NCBI GenBank assembly: GCA_001767695.1
Contig: MELR01000010.1
Coordinates: 1 to 39,960, forward strand
DNA: 39,960 nucleotides
Source of the DNA: Actinobacteria bacterium RBG_16_68_21
Lineage (GTDB): Bacteria; Actinomycetota; Acidimicrobiia; Spongiisociales; UBA11373
Direction: 5' to 3'
Below the pieces are notes generated by a model that did not search any database, was not told the DNA's origin, and saw only the letters and a program-made list of their open reading frames with translations. Of the stretch, positions 7,785-15,461 are shown piece after piece (positions within the stretch are counted from its first letter, which is position 1; each line of letters opens with the position of its first letter). A program made the position numbers and the translations under genes.

Positions 7785-7814
7785 CGAAGGGGCGCCCCCG
7801 GGGGCGCCCCTTCG
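7785..7814 (+). terminator. Strong terminator hairpin of the ABC operon
   Basis: A perfect 15+15 inverted repeat, CGAAGGGGCGCCCCC then its complement, starting 17 nt after the binding-protein stop. The loop must form from the central bases. No U-tract. Confidence 0.8.
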
Positions 7815-7839
7815 TCGTGGGGAAATGGGAGGTCTACGC

Positions 7840-7871
7840 GACGATCCCCCGGGGTATGCCGGGGGATCGTC
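7840..7871. terminator. Second hairpin downstream of the ABC operon
   Basis: 13-bp perfect stem GACGATCCCCCGG / CCGGGGGATCGTC around a 6-nt loop, 25 nt after the first hairpin. It could be a back-up terminator or an RNA stability element. Confidence 0.65.
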
Positions 7872-8068
7872 ATGAGTCCGGGGACCGCACGGAGGTGGCG
7901 GAGGAAGGTGGGCGCCTCCGGTACGTTCCGGTGGAGTGGGACGGTGCGGACCGCCGAACTCAGCAACTGTATCGGCAGATGTTCTGAACACCTTGAGTGG
8001 TCTGTCTGATCACCTACCGTAGTCAACATCTGCTTCTTTCGGCTCCTTCCGCCTCGGCGCCTCCCGCC
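7872..8068. other. Non-coding stretch with nested inverted repeats
   Basis: No convincing gene between the hairpins and the ctaA promoter. Visible structure: GGACCGCAC at about 7880 against GTGCGGACC at about 7945 (8 of 9 complementary), and GCAGATGTT (7975-7983) against AACATCTGC (8025-8033), a perfect 9-bp pair around 41 nt. It could be a leader or small RNA on either strand; I do not recognise a known RNA family. Confidence 0.3.
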
Positions 8069-8074
8069 TACGCT
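8069..8074 (+). promoter_or_regulatory. -10 box, leaderless, ctaA
   Basis: TACGCT, 7 nt before the ATG at 8082. Confidence 0.6.
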
Positions 8075-8081
8075 CTCGGTC

Positions 8082-8981
8082 ATGCCGAGGCCACGCACGA
8101 TTGGCCGTGGGACGCTTGTGGCGACAGTGTTCCTGATCGCACTCGGCGGATACACCCGAGGCAGTGGCAGCGGGTATGGGTGCGAAGATCTCTGGCCGAT
8201 GTGCGAGAACGGCCTCCTCGGCGGCCTGCTCCCGCGCCTCGACTTCCACATGATCATCGAGTGGGCTCATCGCTGGGTGGCGGCGCTGGTTGGCGTGCTG
8301 ATCATCGTCACGACGATCTCGGCGTGGCGCTCCCGTCCGCGCAACCTCAGGGCAGTGATCCCGGCCCTCTCGGCGGTAGGTGCGATCGTCGTGGAGGCAT
8401 GGCTGGGCCGCATGGTCGTCAAGGGCGGGCTCGCCGCGGACCTCGTATCGCTGCACCTCACGGTATCCGTGGCGATCGTGGCGTTGCTGGCGCTGGTGAT
8501 GGTCGCCGATGAGTCTCCGGGGGTCCGATCCTCCCAGGACGCGGCATGGACGTGGTGGATCGGGATCGGTGCCGCCGGGGCGTATGCCGTGCTACTGCTG
8601 GGTTCGCTGGTCCACAATCTGTACGTCCCCGGTTGGCCGTTGGTGGGCGACCGAGTCGTCCCCGATCTTGGCAACAGTCATGTCGCCCTCCACTGGTCCC
8701 ACCGCCTCGTTGCCGCCATTGGACTGGCGTACCTGGTCGTCCTCGCGATCATGAACGCCCGTCGCAAGAGGCCGCGGTCGGAGCAACTCATGGTGGTCGT
8801 GTCTCTCGTGGCTTACGCCCTGAATGTCGGACTCGGCGCGGCCCACGTGTTCACCAAGGTGACGTCGGGCGGTCTCGTGGCTGCCCACCTACTGCTCTCC
8901 ACCGTGGTGTGCGCCGCCCTCATCGTCGCCGCGGCACGATCCGGTGGGTACGCCAACGGCAGCATCGGGACGGACGCCTAG
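8082..8981 (+). CDS. ctaA: Heme A synthase (COX15/CtaA family)
   Basis: 299 residues, eight predicted membrane segments. The first loop carries GGYTRGSGSGYGCEDLWPMC, the CtaA signature (GGxTRxTGSGxxC...WPxC) with its cysteine pair. Histidines expected to bind heme appear in IEWAHRWVAALVG, VSLHLTVSV, ALHWSHRLVAAIG and VAAHLLLSTV. The enzyme oxidises the methyl group of heme O to the formyl group of heme A for cytochrome aa3 oxidase in the plasma membrane. No ctaB or oxidase gene is in the window. It is a single gene with a leaderless start, placed between two importer parts that do not concern heme. Confidence 0.9.
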   Translation: MPRPRTIGRGTLVATVFLIALGGYTRGSGSGYGCEDLWPMCENGLLGGLLPRLDFHMIIEWAHRWVAALVGVLIIVTTISAWRSRPRNLRAVIPALSAVGAIVVEAWLGRMVVKGGLAADLVSLHLTVSVAIVALLALVMVADESPGVRSSQDAAWTWWIGIGAAGAYAVLLLGSLVHNLYVPGWPLVGDRVVPDLGNSHVALHWSHRLVAAIGLAYLVVLAIMNARRKRPRSEQLMVVVSLVAYALNVGLGAAHVFTKVTSGGLVAAHLLLSTVVCAALIVAAARSGGYANGSIGTDA

Positions 8982-9029
8982 TTCAGTTCGAGCGCCGGTT
9001 CGCCCCCGGCGATCACGACCCGCCTCGCT

Positions 9030-9035
9030 TACGAT
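9030..9035 (+). promoter_or_regulatory. -10 box, leaderless, second permease
   Basis: TACGAT, 7 nt before the ATG at 9043; selects that start over ATG 9034 and the longer ORF-track start. Confidence 0.6.
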
Positions 9036-9042
9036 GGCGCCC

Positions 9043-10026
9043 ATGACGCAGGCGGTGGCGGCGGTCGGTCTTCGGAGGCGACGGATACCCGACTGGGTGT
9101 GGAAGACCATCGCCTTCTGCGCGATCTTCGTCGGGCTCGCCCTGGCGTGGGAGAGCTACAAGGCGATCGGCAGGGCGACCGGAGGAACCATCCCGTTCAC
9201 CGACATCGGCCTCCCGGTGCGACCGGACAACTCGTCGATGCCCCATGTCGTCGACATCTTCGGAGCCCTATTCCGGCCCGTGAGCCGGGCCCGGGACGCC
9301 GACCTGCTGGTGGTGCTCCTTGTCAAGAACGCGGTGGTCACGTGGCATCGGGCCGCGGTGGGATTCCTCATGGGGAGCCTGGCAGGTTTCGGGCTCGGTG
9401 CGCTGTTCGCCCGATCGCGCCTCCTCGAACGGGGCTTGATGCCCTTCGTCGTCGCCTCACAGACCATCCCCCTCATCGCCATCGCCCCGATGATCGTGAT
9501 CTGGGGCGGCTCCGGAGCCTGGCCGTCGTGGCTGGTGCACGCCTTCTTCCTCGACGAGGCCGGGTTCTCGGTGGCAGTGATCTCCGCCTACCTGACCTTC
9601 TTCCCGGTCACCATCAACTCCCTGCGCGGGCTTCGCTCGCCGGACCCGACGGCTGTGGAGTTGATGCGGTCATACGCAGCGTCGGAGAGCCAGATCCTGT
9701 GGAAGCTCCGTCTTCCCGCTTCGCTCCCCTACCTGTTCACCGCACTCAAGATCTCGGCGACCGCCAGCGTCATCGGAGCAATCATCGGGGAGCTCCCCGC
9801 CGGGTTGGGGGACGGCCTGGGGCGTTCGCTATTGACCTTCTCCTACTACTACATCAGCGGTCCCCCCAAGCTCTATGCGGCGATCATCATCTCGGCGCTG
9901 CTCGGGATCACGTTCGTGGCACTGGTCGCGCTGGCCGAGCGGATCGTCATGCGCCGCGGCTATCGAAGGCGCATGGACGACGTCCCGTTGGTCGTTCAAG
10001 AGGCCGTCGAGGAGTTGGCTGTCTGA
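9043..10026 (+). CDS. ABC importer permease, NitT/TauT type, unlinked copy
   Basis: 327 residues. Hydrophobic segments run from TIAFCAIFVGLALAWESYK to the C-terminus, and the ATPase-contact loop is clear (SYAASESQILWKLRLPASLPYLFTALKISATASVIGAIIGE). It belongs to the same permease family as 5725-6576 but is longer, with an extra extracellular stretch near the N-terminus. No ATPase or binding protein adjoins it, and it has its own leaderless promoter. The simplest reading is that it pairs with the ATPase and lipoprotein at 4949-7767 as the second half of a heterodimeric channel, separated by ctaA; an independent transporter with partners elsewhere is the alternative. Confidence 0.85.
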   Translation: MTQAVAAVGLRRRRIPDWVWKTIAFCAIFVGLALAWESYKAIGRATGGTIPFTDIGLPVRPDNSSMPHVVDIFGALFRPVSRARDADLLVVLLVKNAVVTWHRAAVGFLMGSLAGFGLGALFARSRLLERGLMPFVVASQTIPLIAIAPMIVIWGGSGAWPSWLVHAFFLDEAGFSVAVISAYLTFFPVTINSLRGLRSPDPTAVELMRSYAASESQILWKLRLPASLPYLFTALKISATASVIGAIIGELPAGLGDGLGRSLLTFSYYYISGPPKLYAAIIISALLGITFVALVALAERIVMRRGYRRRMDDVPLVVQEAVEELAV

Positions 10027-10095
10027 GGAGAACGCCAGACAGATGACTCTCTCCTCTGCCTGAACACTCCACCTCCGTCAGACTGACCGCCGGTC

Positions 10096-10659
10096 GTGCA
10101 GAAACACCATGTGACACCCCCTGACGCAGTCGCAATCCGGCGGCTTCCCGCGGAGTCGACCGACCGCGTCGCCGACATCGACCGATCGGAGATCGTCACA
10201 TACGCCTACCGCTGCGCGGATGGAGTGCTCGAGCGATTCGATGTGACGTGGAACGTGCCGCCCTGGTCGCGCTCCGGTCCGGGAACCCACAGCGTGCAGT
10301 CACAGATGGATGGGATCCGACCGATCGTCGCCGGTGGTGGGGTTCTCCTGGGAGCGTTCGTCGGCGACACCCTCGCCGGACTCGCCATCGCGGTGCCGGA
10401 GTTCGAACCGGGCATGACGTGGCTGGCCTACATGCACGTCAGCCGGCGCTTCCGTCACCGCGGAATCGGACGGGCGCTGTGGGCTGAAGCCGAATCGATC
10501 ACCCGCGAGTGGGGGGCCCGCTCGATCTACGTGTCCGCCACTCCCAGCGGTCCCACCGTCGACTTCTACCTCTCTTGCGGCTGTCGTCCGGTCGAGGCTC
10601 CCCATCCCGCTCTCTTCGCCGACGAACCGGACGACATCCATCTCGTCCGAGAGTTGTGA
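10096..10659 (+). CDS. GNAT-family N-acetyltransferase
   Basis: 187 residues from GTG 10096. The acetyl-CoA binding motif A is visible as VSRRFRHRGIGRALWAEAE, followed by the usual beta-strand and IYVSATPSGPTVDFYLSCGC. It transfers an acetyl group from acetyl-CoA to an unknown amine. It follows the permease by 69 nt and could be cotranscribed, though the product gives no functional link. A weak start: no clear ribosome site before the GTG. Confidence 0.75.
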   Translation: MQKHHVTPPDAVAIRRLPAESTDRVADIDRSEIVTYAYRCADGVLERFDVTWNVPPWSRSGPGTHSVQSQMDGIRPIVAGGGVLLGAFVGDTLAGLAIAVPEFEPGMTWLAYMHVSRRFRHRGIGRALWAEAESITREWGARSIYVSATPSGPTVDFYLSCGCRPVEAPHPALFADEPDDIHLVREL

Positions 10660-10705
10660 CGGCAATGGCTTCTGAAGCCTGGCGTCTCGGAAGGGTCGCA
10701 GCCTC

Positions 10706-10727
10706 TCGAGCCCCTGTTCGGGCTCGA
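10706..10727. terminator. Hairpin between convergent GNAT and dnaB
   Basis: TCGAGCCC-CTGTTC-GGGCTCGA: 8-bp stem, 6-nt loop, in the convergent gap; probably acts both ways. Confidence 0.55.
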
Positions 10728-10778
10728 CGGCTCCTCCATCGTGCGGGTCCTCGCAAGCGCTCGGAGCCGCGCCGGGTC

Positions 10779-12137
10779 CTACATCGGGTCCTGGCGCTTG
10801 GCCAGGTTGTTGAACCGGTTGAACTCGGCAGCGAACCCGAGCTTGATCGTGCCGCGAGCCCCGGCGCGGTGCTTGGCGATCTCGACCTCAGCGATACCCA
10901 TCGTCTCCGGATTGCCGGCGTCGTAGTAGTCGTCGCGATAGATGAACAGCACGACGTCGGCATCCTGTTCGATGGCACCGGACTCCCGCAGGTCCCCCAG
11001 CCGGGGCCGTTTGTTCTCCCGTGACTCCAACTGGCGATTCAGTTGGGAGACCGCGATCACCGGCACCTGCAGCTCCCTGGCGAGATTCTTCATGGAACGG
11101 CTGATGTCCGCGATTTCCTGCTGCCGGTTCTCGGCAGCGCGGGGACCCTGCATGAGCTGCAGGTAGTCGACCACGACAAGCGACAGGCCCACTCTGCGCT
11201 TGAGTCGTCGGCACTTGGCGCGGATCGCGGTCACGGTGAGGTCGTGAGAGTCGTCCACATAGAAGGGCATCTCGTAGAGCTTGGAAGTTGCCTGGCTCAA
11301 CTTCCGCCAACGCTCGACGTCCAGGTTCCCGGTCTTGATCTTCGCCGCGTCGACCCCGGCGAGGGAGGCGAGGAGGCGATGGACGATTTCTTCCCTGCTC
11401 ATCTCCAACGTGAACAGCGCCACCGGGAGCTTCTGGTCGGCGATGTTGGCGGCGATGTTGATCGCCAGCGTCGACTTTCCCATGCCGGGCCGAGCGGCGA
11501 CGACGATCAGGTTTGCGGGATGGAGTCCGGCGAGGATGTGGTCTAGGTCACTGAAGCCGGTGGCCGTTCCGGTGATGTCGCCACCACTCTCCCCGAGCGA
11601 CTCGATCTTCTCCAGGGCCGCCTTGAGCAGCGGGCCCACCGGTTCGAGACCCTCGCCGAGCTTCCGCTCGGCCACCGCGAAGACCTCTGCCTCGGCGCTG
11701 TCGAGCACCTCGTCGATGGGGATGTCCCCTTGCAGGGCCAGCGATCCGACCTCGCCGCCGGCGCGGAGCAACCGTCGACGTGCCGAGGTCTCGTCGACGA
11801 TGCCGGCGTAGTAGTCGACGTTGGAGGTCGAGGGCACCCCCTCCATCAGCCGGGTGATGGCGCCGATGCCTCCCACCCGGTCGAGAGTTTCGGTACGGCG
11901 CAGCCAGTCGGCCACCGTGATCGGGTCGATCGGCTGATTGCCGTCGAACAAGGAGGTGATCGCTTCCCAGATCGACTGGTGGGCGGGCTTGTAGAAGTCG
12001 TCGGCCCGGAGCATCTCCAGGGCGACATTCGCCGCGTCGGCGGAGAGCATCACCGCCCCGAGGACGGATTCCTCCGCCTCGACGTTGTGCGGCGGGACCA
12101 CACCCTGTGTGGTTCTTCGCTCCAGTTGAGTGGCCAT
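10779..12137 (-). CDS. dnaB: Replicative DNA helicase DnaB
   Basis: 452 residues from ATG 12137, chosen because GGAGGG precedes it by a few bases; the ORF-track start adds eight residues that overlap rplI. N-terminal DnaB domain (VPPHNVEAEESVLGAVM), linker, then the RecA-like motor with Walker A ARPGMGKST at 215-223 and the conserved DYLQLM and DLRESGAIEQDADVV segments. It forms the hexameric ring that unwinds DNA at the replication fork. No intein interrupts it, unlike several mycobacterial DnaB proteins. Last gene of the rpsF-ssb-rpsR-rplI-dnaB block, 7 nt after rplI. Confidence 0.97.
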   Translation of the reverse strand: MATQLERRTTQGVVPPHNVEAEESVLGAVMLSADAANVALEMLRADDFYKPAHQSIWEAITSLFDGNQPIDPITVADWLRRTETLDRVGGIGAITRLMEGVPSTSNVDYYAGIVDETSARRRLLRAGGEVGSLALQGDIPIDEVLDSAEAEVFAVAERKLGEGLEPVGPLLKAALEKIESLGESGGDITGTATGFSDLDHILAGLHPANLIVVAARPGMGKSTLAINIAANIADQKLPVALFTLEMSREEIVHRLLASLAGVDAAKIKTGNLDVERWRKLSQATSKLYEMPFYVDDSHDLTVTAIRAKCRRLKRRVGLSLVVVDYLQLMQGPRAAENRQQEIADISRSMKNLARELQVPVIAVSQLNRQLESRENKRPRLGDLRESGAIEQDADVVLFIYRDDYYDAGNPETMGIAEVEIAKHRAGARGTIKLGFAAEFNRFNNLAKRQDPM

Positions 12138-12144
12138 GCCCTCC

Positions 12145-12591
12145 CTAGGCGGGGATGACATCCAGGGTCAGTTGAATGTCGACCTCCGCGTGCGGCCGCA
12201 CCTCGATCGCGTGCAGCCCGATCTCCTTGATGGGACCGGCCAGCCTGATCTGCTCAGCCGGTACCGCGATTCCGGTGTACTTGGCGATCGCCTCGGCAAC
12301 GTCGCGTGCCCCGATCGATCCGAAGAGCCGCCCCTCGTCCGCCGCCCGGGCGGCGACGACCACAGTCGTTCCCGAGAGCGCTTGGGACATCTCGTTGGCG
12401 GCCTCCACCAGCTTCTGCTCGACCGCGGCGCGCGCCGCCCGGATCGCCTCAGCATCGCGCAGGGCGCCGGCGGTCGCCTTGACCGCCAACGAACGCGGCA
12501 ACAGGAAGTTGCGGGCGTACCCGGGGGAAACCTCGACGACGTCGCCCCGGTGGCCGACCTCGGCGACGTCCTGGATGAGGATGATCTTCAT
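12145..12591 (-). CDS. rplI: 50S ribosomal protein L9
   Basis: 148 residues, [33 protein letters not shown] being the classic L9 N-terminal domain, followed by the long connecting helix and C-terminal domain ([26 protein letters not shown]). Binds 23S rRNA near the L1 stalk. The start ATG overlaps the rpsR stop (ATGA), so translation is coupled. The ORF-track version extends 60 residues into rpsR and should be trimmed. Confidence 0.97.
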   Translation of the reverse strand: MKIILIQDVAEVGHRGDVVEVSPGYARNFLLPRSLAVKATAGALRDAEAIRAARAAVEQKLVEAANEMSQALSGTTVVVAARAADEGRLFGSIGARDVAEAIAKYTGIAVPAEQIRLAGPIKEIGLHAIEVRPHAEVDIQLTLDVIPA

Positions 12592-12869
12592 CGGCCGAGG
12601 TATGGCAGCAGCGCCATCTCGCGTGCGTTCTTGATCGCCCGGGCGACCTTGCGCTGACAGCGCGGGCAGTTTCCCGTCACCCGCGAGGAGCGGATCTTGG
12701 CGCGGTCGGACATGAACTTGCGAAGCGACGCCACGTCCTTGTAATCGACGTGTCCCTTGGTGCGATCGCAAAATTCACAGGTCTGCTTCTTGGGCCGGCG
12801 ACCGCCCCGTTCGGGAGCGCGCCGCTTCCGCTTGGCGGCCGCCGGGCTGTTCTTTGATCGTGGTGACAT
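12588..12869 (-). CDS. rpsR: 30S ribosomal protein S18, zinc-type
   Basis: 93 residues. The core [47 protein letters not shown] is S18. CEFC and CPRC give four cysteines able to hold zinc, so this is the zinc-binding (C+) form; many actinobacteria have a second zinc-free copy for zinc starvation, not seen here. The N-terminus is a basic extension of about 28 residues. Pairs with S6 on the small-subunit platform. Confidence 0.96.
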   Translation of the reverse strand: MSPRSKNSPAAAKRKRRAPERGGRRPKKQTCEFCDRTKGHVDYKDVASLRKFMSDRAKIRSSRVTGNCPRCQRKVARAIKNAREMALLPYLGR

Positions 12870-12902
12870 TGTGGGGAAGGTCCTCCTGGTGGAACGTTTC
12901 TT

Positions 12903-13352
12903 CTAGAAGGGGGCTTCGTCGGGCCCGTAGTCGTCGCGAGCCACCGGCGCCGCCGCCATGGTGGGAGCGGAACCGCCGCCGAATCCATCTCCGGCCCTTG
13001 GCGAGCGGGTGACCGTCGCCGTCGCCCAGCGCAGCGAAGGGCCGATCTCATCGACCGACACCTCGACCACCGAGCGCTTCTCGCCCTCGGGGGTCTCCCA
13101 GCTCCGTTGCTCCAGTCGCCCGGTGACGATCACCCGGGTTCCCTTGCTGAGCGATTCGGCGCAGTTCTCCGCGGCGTCCCGCCACAGGGTGCCGCCAAAG
13201 AAGCTGGTGTCCTCCTGCCATTCGCCGTTGCGATCCTGGTACCGCCGGTTCACGGCGAACCGGATCTTCGCCATGGCCACCCCGGACGGCGTGAACCGAA
13301 GCTCCGGGTCGTCGACCAGGTTGCCGATGAGCGTCACGTGATTCGCTGCCAT
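12903..13352 (-). CDS. ssb: Single-stranded DNA-binding protein
   Basis: 149 residues. The OB-fold is MAANHVTLIGNLVDDPELRFTPSG through VVEVSVDEIGPSLRWA, then a short glycine-rich linker and the acidic tip DEAPF, a variant of the usual DDIPF tail that recruits repair and replication partners. The linker is short for an actinobacterial SSB. Lies in the standard place between rpsF and rpsR. Confidence 0.95.
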   Translation of the reverse strand: MAANHVTLIGNLVDDPELRFTPSGVAMAKIRFAVNRRYQDRNGEWQEDTSFFGGTLWRDAAENCAESLSKGTRVIVTGRLEQRSWETPEGEKRSVVEVSVDEIGPSLRWATATVTRSPRAGDGFGGGSAPTMAAAPVARDDYGPDEAPF

Positions 13353-13410
13353 TGCTCTTTACCTCTTCGTCGAGATCGCTTTTGGGGAAGCGTCGTCGCT
13401 TGTGTTCGAT

Positions 13411-13427
13411 CCGTTCATGATGAACGG
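13411..13427. promoter_or_regulatory. Short palindrome between rpsF and ssb
   Basis: CCGTTCAT-G-ATGAACGG: 8-bp arms around one base, in the 92-nt gap. Could be an operator, an RNA processing site, or chance. Confidence 0.3.
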
Positions 13428-13444
13428 GGGGTGTGACACTCCGG

Positions 13445-13729
13445 TCAGTCCGGACGGATGAACTTGTGTCGGACCACCTGGTCGGAGAGGGAAAGCGCCC
13501 GATCGATATCGACGATCGCTGCGGGCTCCGACTGGAACTCGAGCACCGAGTAGTAGCCCTCGGTGAGGTGATTGATCTCATAGGCGAAGCGTCGCTTGCC
13601 CCAGAAATCGTTCTTGGTGATCTCGGCGCCGCGCTCGGTGAGAGCGCCCGCCACCCGATCGACCTCGGTCCGAACGTCGGTCTCGGCCATCTCAGGCCGG
13701 AATATCGTCATCAACTCGTACGTGCGCAC
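13445..13729 (-). CDS. rpsF: 30S ribosomal protein S6
   Basis: 94 residues from GTG 13729, preceded by AAAGGAGGT about 9-11 nt upstream; the ORF-track start at 13753 includes the ribosome site itself. RTYELMTIFRPEM and DFWGKRRFAYEINHLTEGYYSVLEF are diagnostic S6. First gene of the block. The C-terminus is FIRPD and lacks the terminal glutamates to which RimK adds residues in E. coli, which matters because rimK lies elsewhere in this window. Confidence 0.96.
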   Translation of the reverse strand: MRTYELMTIFRPEMAETDVRTEVDRVAGALTERGAEITKNDFWGKRRFAYEINHLTEGYYSVLEFQSEPAAIVDIDRALSLSDQVVRHKFIRPD

Positions 13730-13752
13730 TAGCGCTCCACCTCCTTTGGACA

Positions 13753-13807
13753 CCCGCGTACGGCGGGAGGCCCCCGTAGGGGCAGGTCGGGGAAGGCCAG
13801 GAGTGTA
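13753..13807 (-). promoter_or_regulatory. rpsF leader with two hairpins and candidate -10
   Basis: Reverse strand TACACT (13802-13807) is a possible -10. The leader then holds CCCC-TAC-GGGG (13772-13782) and CCCGC-CGTAC-GCGGG (13753-13767), the latter presenting a CCG near its loop. S6:S18 autoregulatory leaders with a CCG element are known before rpsF in many bacteria; equating this hairpin with that motif is inference. Confidence 0.4.
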
Positions 13808-13846
13808 TCGCGGCCAGGGGAGATCGCGGAAGTCGAGCCAGAGGCC

Positions 13847-13950
13847 GCCTACCGGCTACCGGCAAGAGATCGGACGGCGAGGGGCTCTGCGTAGGGAGCG
13901 CTCTTGCGGGCAGCGGGGAGCGGGCAGCGGGCAGCCGGCGCGACTCAGGG
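13847..13950. repeat. Heptamer array R3, head-to-head
   Basis: Left part: GCCTACC, GGCTACC, GGCAAGA (13847-13867). Right part: seven units from TCTTGCG to CTCAGGG (13902-13950), mostly GGCAGCG-like. The two parts are inverted relative to each other, meeting through the GCAAGAG / CTCTTGC box. The DUF192 stop codon (13945-13947) lies in the last unit. Confidence 0.75.
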
Positions 13951-14478
13951 AACCACCAACTCCAGCGGCTCCAGCCCTTCGAAGGCTCCCGGGGCCGACT
14001 CCAGCGCATAGCGATACCGGCCAGAGGGGTGATAGGTCGGGCACGGGTCGTCGGCACAGGGCACCATGGCGAGCAGATCGACGAGGGTCCCCTCGGCGCC
14101 GAAAAGGGCCACGTCGAGGGGAATGAGGGTGTCCTTCATCCAGAAGCCGACCGTCGTGTCCGCCTCGAACACGAACAGCATTCCGTCGAGATCGCCGAGA
14201 TCGCTGACCCCCATCAGCCCCTGAGACCGCAGCGCGGGTGTGTCGGCGATCACGACCGTCCACGTCTCTCCTGAGACGAGTATGTCGGCCCGCGGGAAAG
14301 CGGCGAGCACCTCGGGCACTGTTGCCGCTGGTGCCGAGGTCGCGGTCGTCGCCTCCGCAGTCGGCGTGGCGGTCGGCATCGCGGTCGAGGTGCCCGCGGA
14401 TCCCTCCGAACATGCCACGAATAGGGCGAGGAGTGGGAAAGACGCAGCGACCAGACGGGCGACGTGGGCAGGTCTCAG
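13945..14478 (-). CDS. DUF192 lipoprotein, probable CTG start
   Basis: About 177 residues. The DUF192 domain is clear (RADILVSGETWTVVIADT, RSQGLMGVSDLGDLDGMLFVF, FWMKDTLIPLDVALF), preceded by a signal sequence with lipobox LFVAC and a Thr/Ala-rich linker. No ATG, GTG or TTG lies in frame near the signal peptide; the nearest is TTG 14586, deep inside panB. CTG at 14478 overlaps the panB stop as CTGA with GGTGGAG just upstream, so coupled initiation on CTG is my preferred start. DUF192 proteins are small exported proteins of unknown role. The stop falls inside heptamer array R3. Confidence 0.75.
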   Translation of the reverse strand: MRPAHVARLVAASFPLLALFVACSEGSAGTSTAMPTATPTAEATTATSAPAATVPEVLAAFPRADILVSGETWTVVIADTPALRSQGLMGVSDLGDLDGMLFVFEADTTVGFWMKDTLIPLDVALFGAEGTLVDLLAMVPCADDPCPTYHPSGRYRYALESAPGAFEGLEPLELVVP

Positions 14479-15341
14479 GTCTCCACCATCGAGTCGTCGC
14501 TCAGCAGGGCCTTCGCCACCTCTTCGGGCATGTGGTAGGTCTCTTCCTCGGAAGGGAACTCGCCGGTCTCCACATCGTGGAACCAACGCTCCACTGCCGC
14601 GGTGGCGACCTCGGTCAGATTGGCATATTGCCGGACGAACTTGGCGACGTGGCCATCGCCGAGTCCGAGAAGGTCGTGGAACACCAGAACCTGGCCATCG
14701 ACATGAGCGCCGGCCCCGATCCCGATCGTGGGAGCCGAGACCTCCTTGGTGATCAACTCGGCGAGCAGGTCGGGCACGCCTTCGAGCACGATCGAAAACA
14801 CGCCGGCCGCGTCGAGTGCCCTGGCGTCGGCGATGAGTCCCCGGGCCGCCTCCAGATGCTTGCCCTGCACCCGGTACCCCCCCATGGCGTTGACCGACTG
14901 GGGCGTGAGGCCGAGGTGGCCCATGACGGGGATCTCGGCGTCGAGCACGGCCTGGATCATCGGGAGCCGTTTACGACCGCCCTCCAGTTTGACCGACTCC
15001 GCCCCGCCCTCCTGGACGAATCGCCCCGCGTTGCGAACCGTCTCCTCGACCGAGACGTGATAGGAGAGCCAGGGCATGTCCCCCACCACGAGAGCTGCCG
15101 GCCCGGTGCCGCTGACCGCTCGGGTGTGATGGACCATATCGTTCATGGTGACGGTGAGGGTCGTCTCGCGACCCAGGACCACGTTCGCCAGCGAATCGCC
15201 GACGAGAACGATGTCGGCGCCGGCGGCGTCGGCGATCCGCGCCGACGGGGCGTCGTAGGCCGTGATCATCTTCAGCTTTGGTCCGCCCTTGGCGGCGCGC
15301 ACCCTCGGGGCGGTCACTTTGTCGCGGGTCTGGTCGCGCAT
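14475..15341 (-). CDS. panB: 3-methyl-2-oxobutanoate hydroxymethyltransferase
   Basis: 288 residues from ATG 15341, with a weak GGGAAA-type site; the ORF-track version adds 58 residues read through a repeat array. Signature segments: KLKMITAYDAPSARIADAAGADIVLVGDSLANVVLG, VVGDMPWLSYHVS, VMGHLGLTPQSV, and PTIGIGAGAHVDGQVLVFHDLLGL. It adds a hydroxymethyl group from methylenetetrahydrofolate to ketoisovalerate, the first committed step to pantothenate and CoA. No panC or panD nearby. Coupled to the DUF192 gene. Confidence 0.96.
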   Translation of the reverse strand: MRDQTRDKVTAPRVRAAKGGPKLKMITAYDAPSARIADAAGADIVLVGDSLANVVLGRETTLTVTMNDMVHHTRAVSGTGPAALVVGDMPWLSYHVSVEETVRNAGRFVQEGGAESVKLEGGRKRLPMIQAVLDAEIPVMGHLGLTPQSVNAMGGYRVQGKHLEAARGLIADARALDAAGVFSIVLEGVPDLLAELITKEVSAPTIGIGAGAHVDGQVLVFHDLLGLGDGHVAKFVRQYANLTEVATAAVERWFHDVETGEFPSEEETYHMPEEVAKALLSDDSMVET

Positions 15342-15461
15342 CTCGTTTCCCTTTCTCCCCACCGTCGCCGGTTGGGGGAATCCTGCGCTTCCGTCTGGGG
15401 CCCGCACTCGGGGATCGGCCGCATCCGTCGGCCGTGCCCCGCGGGCAGAAAGAATGGTACC

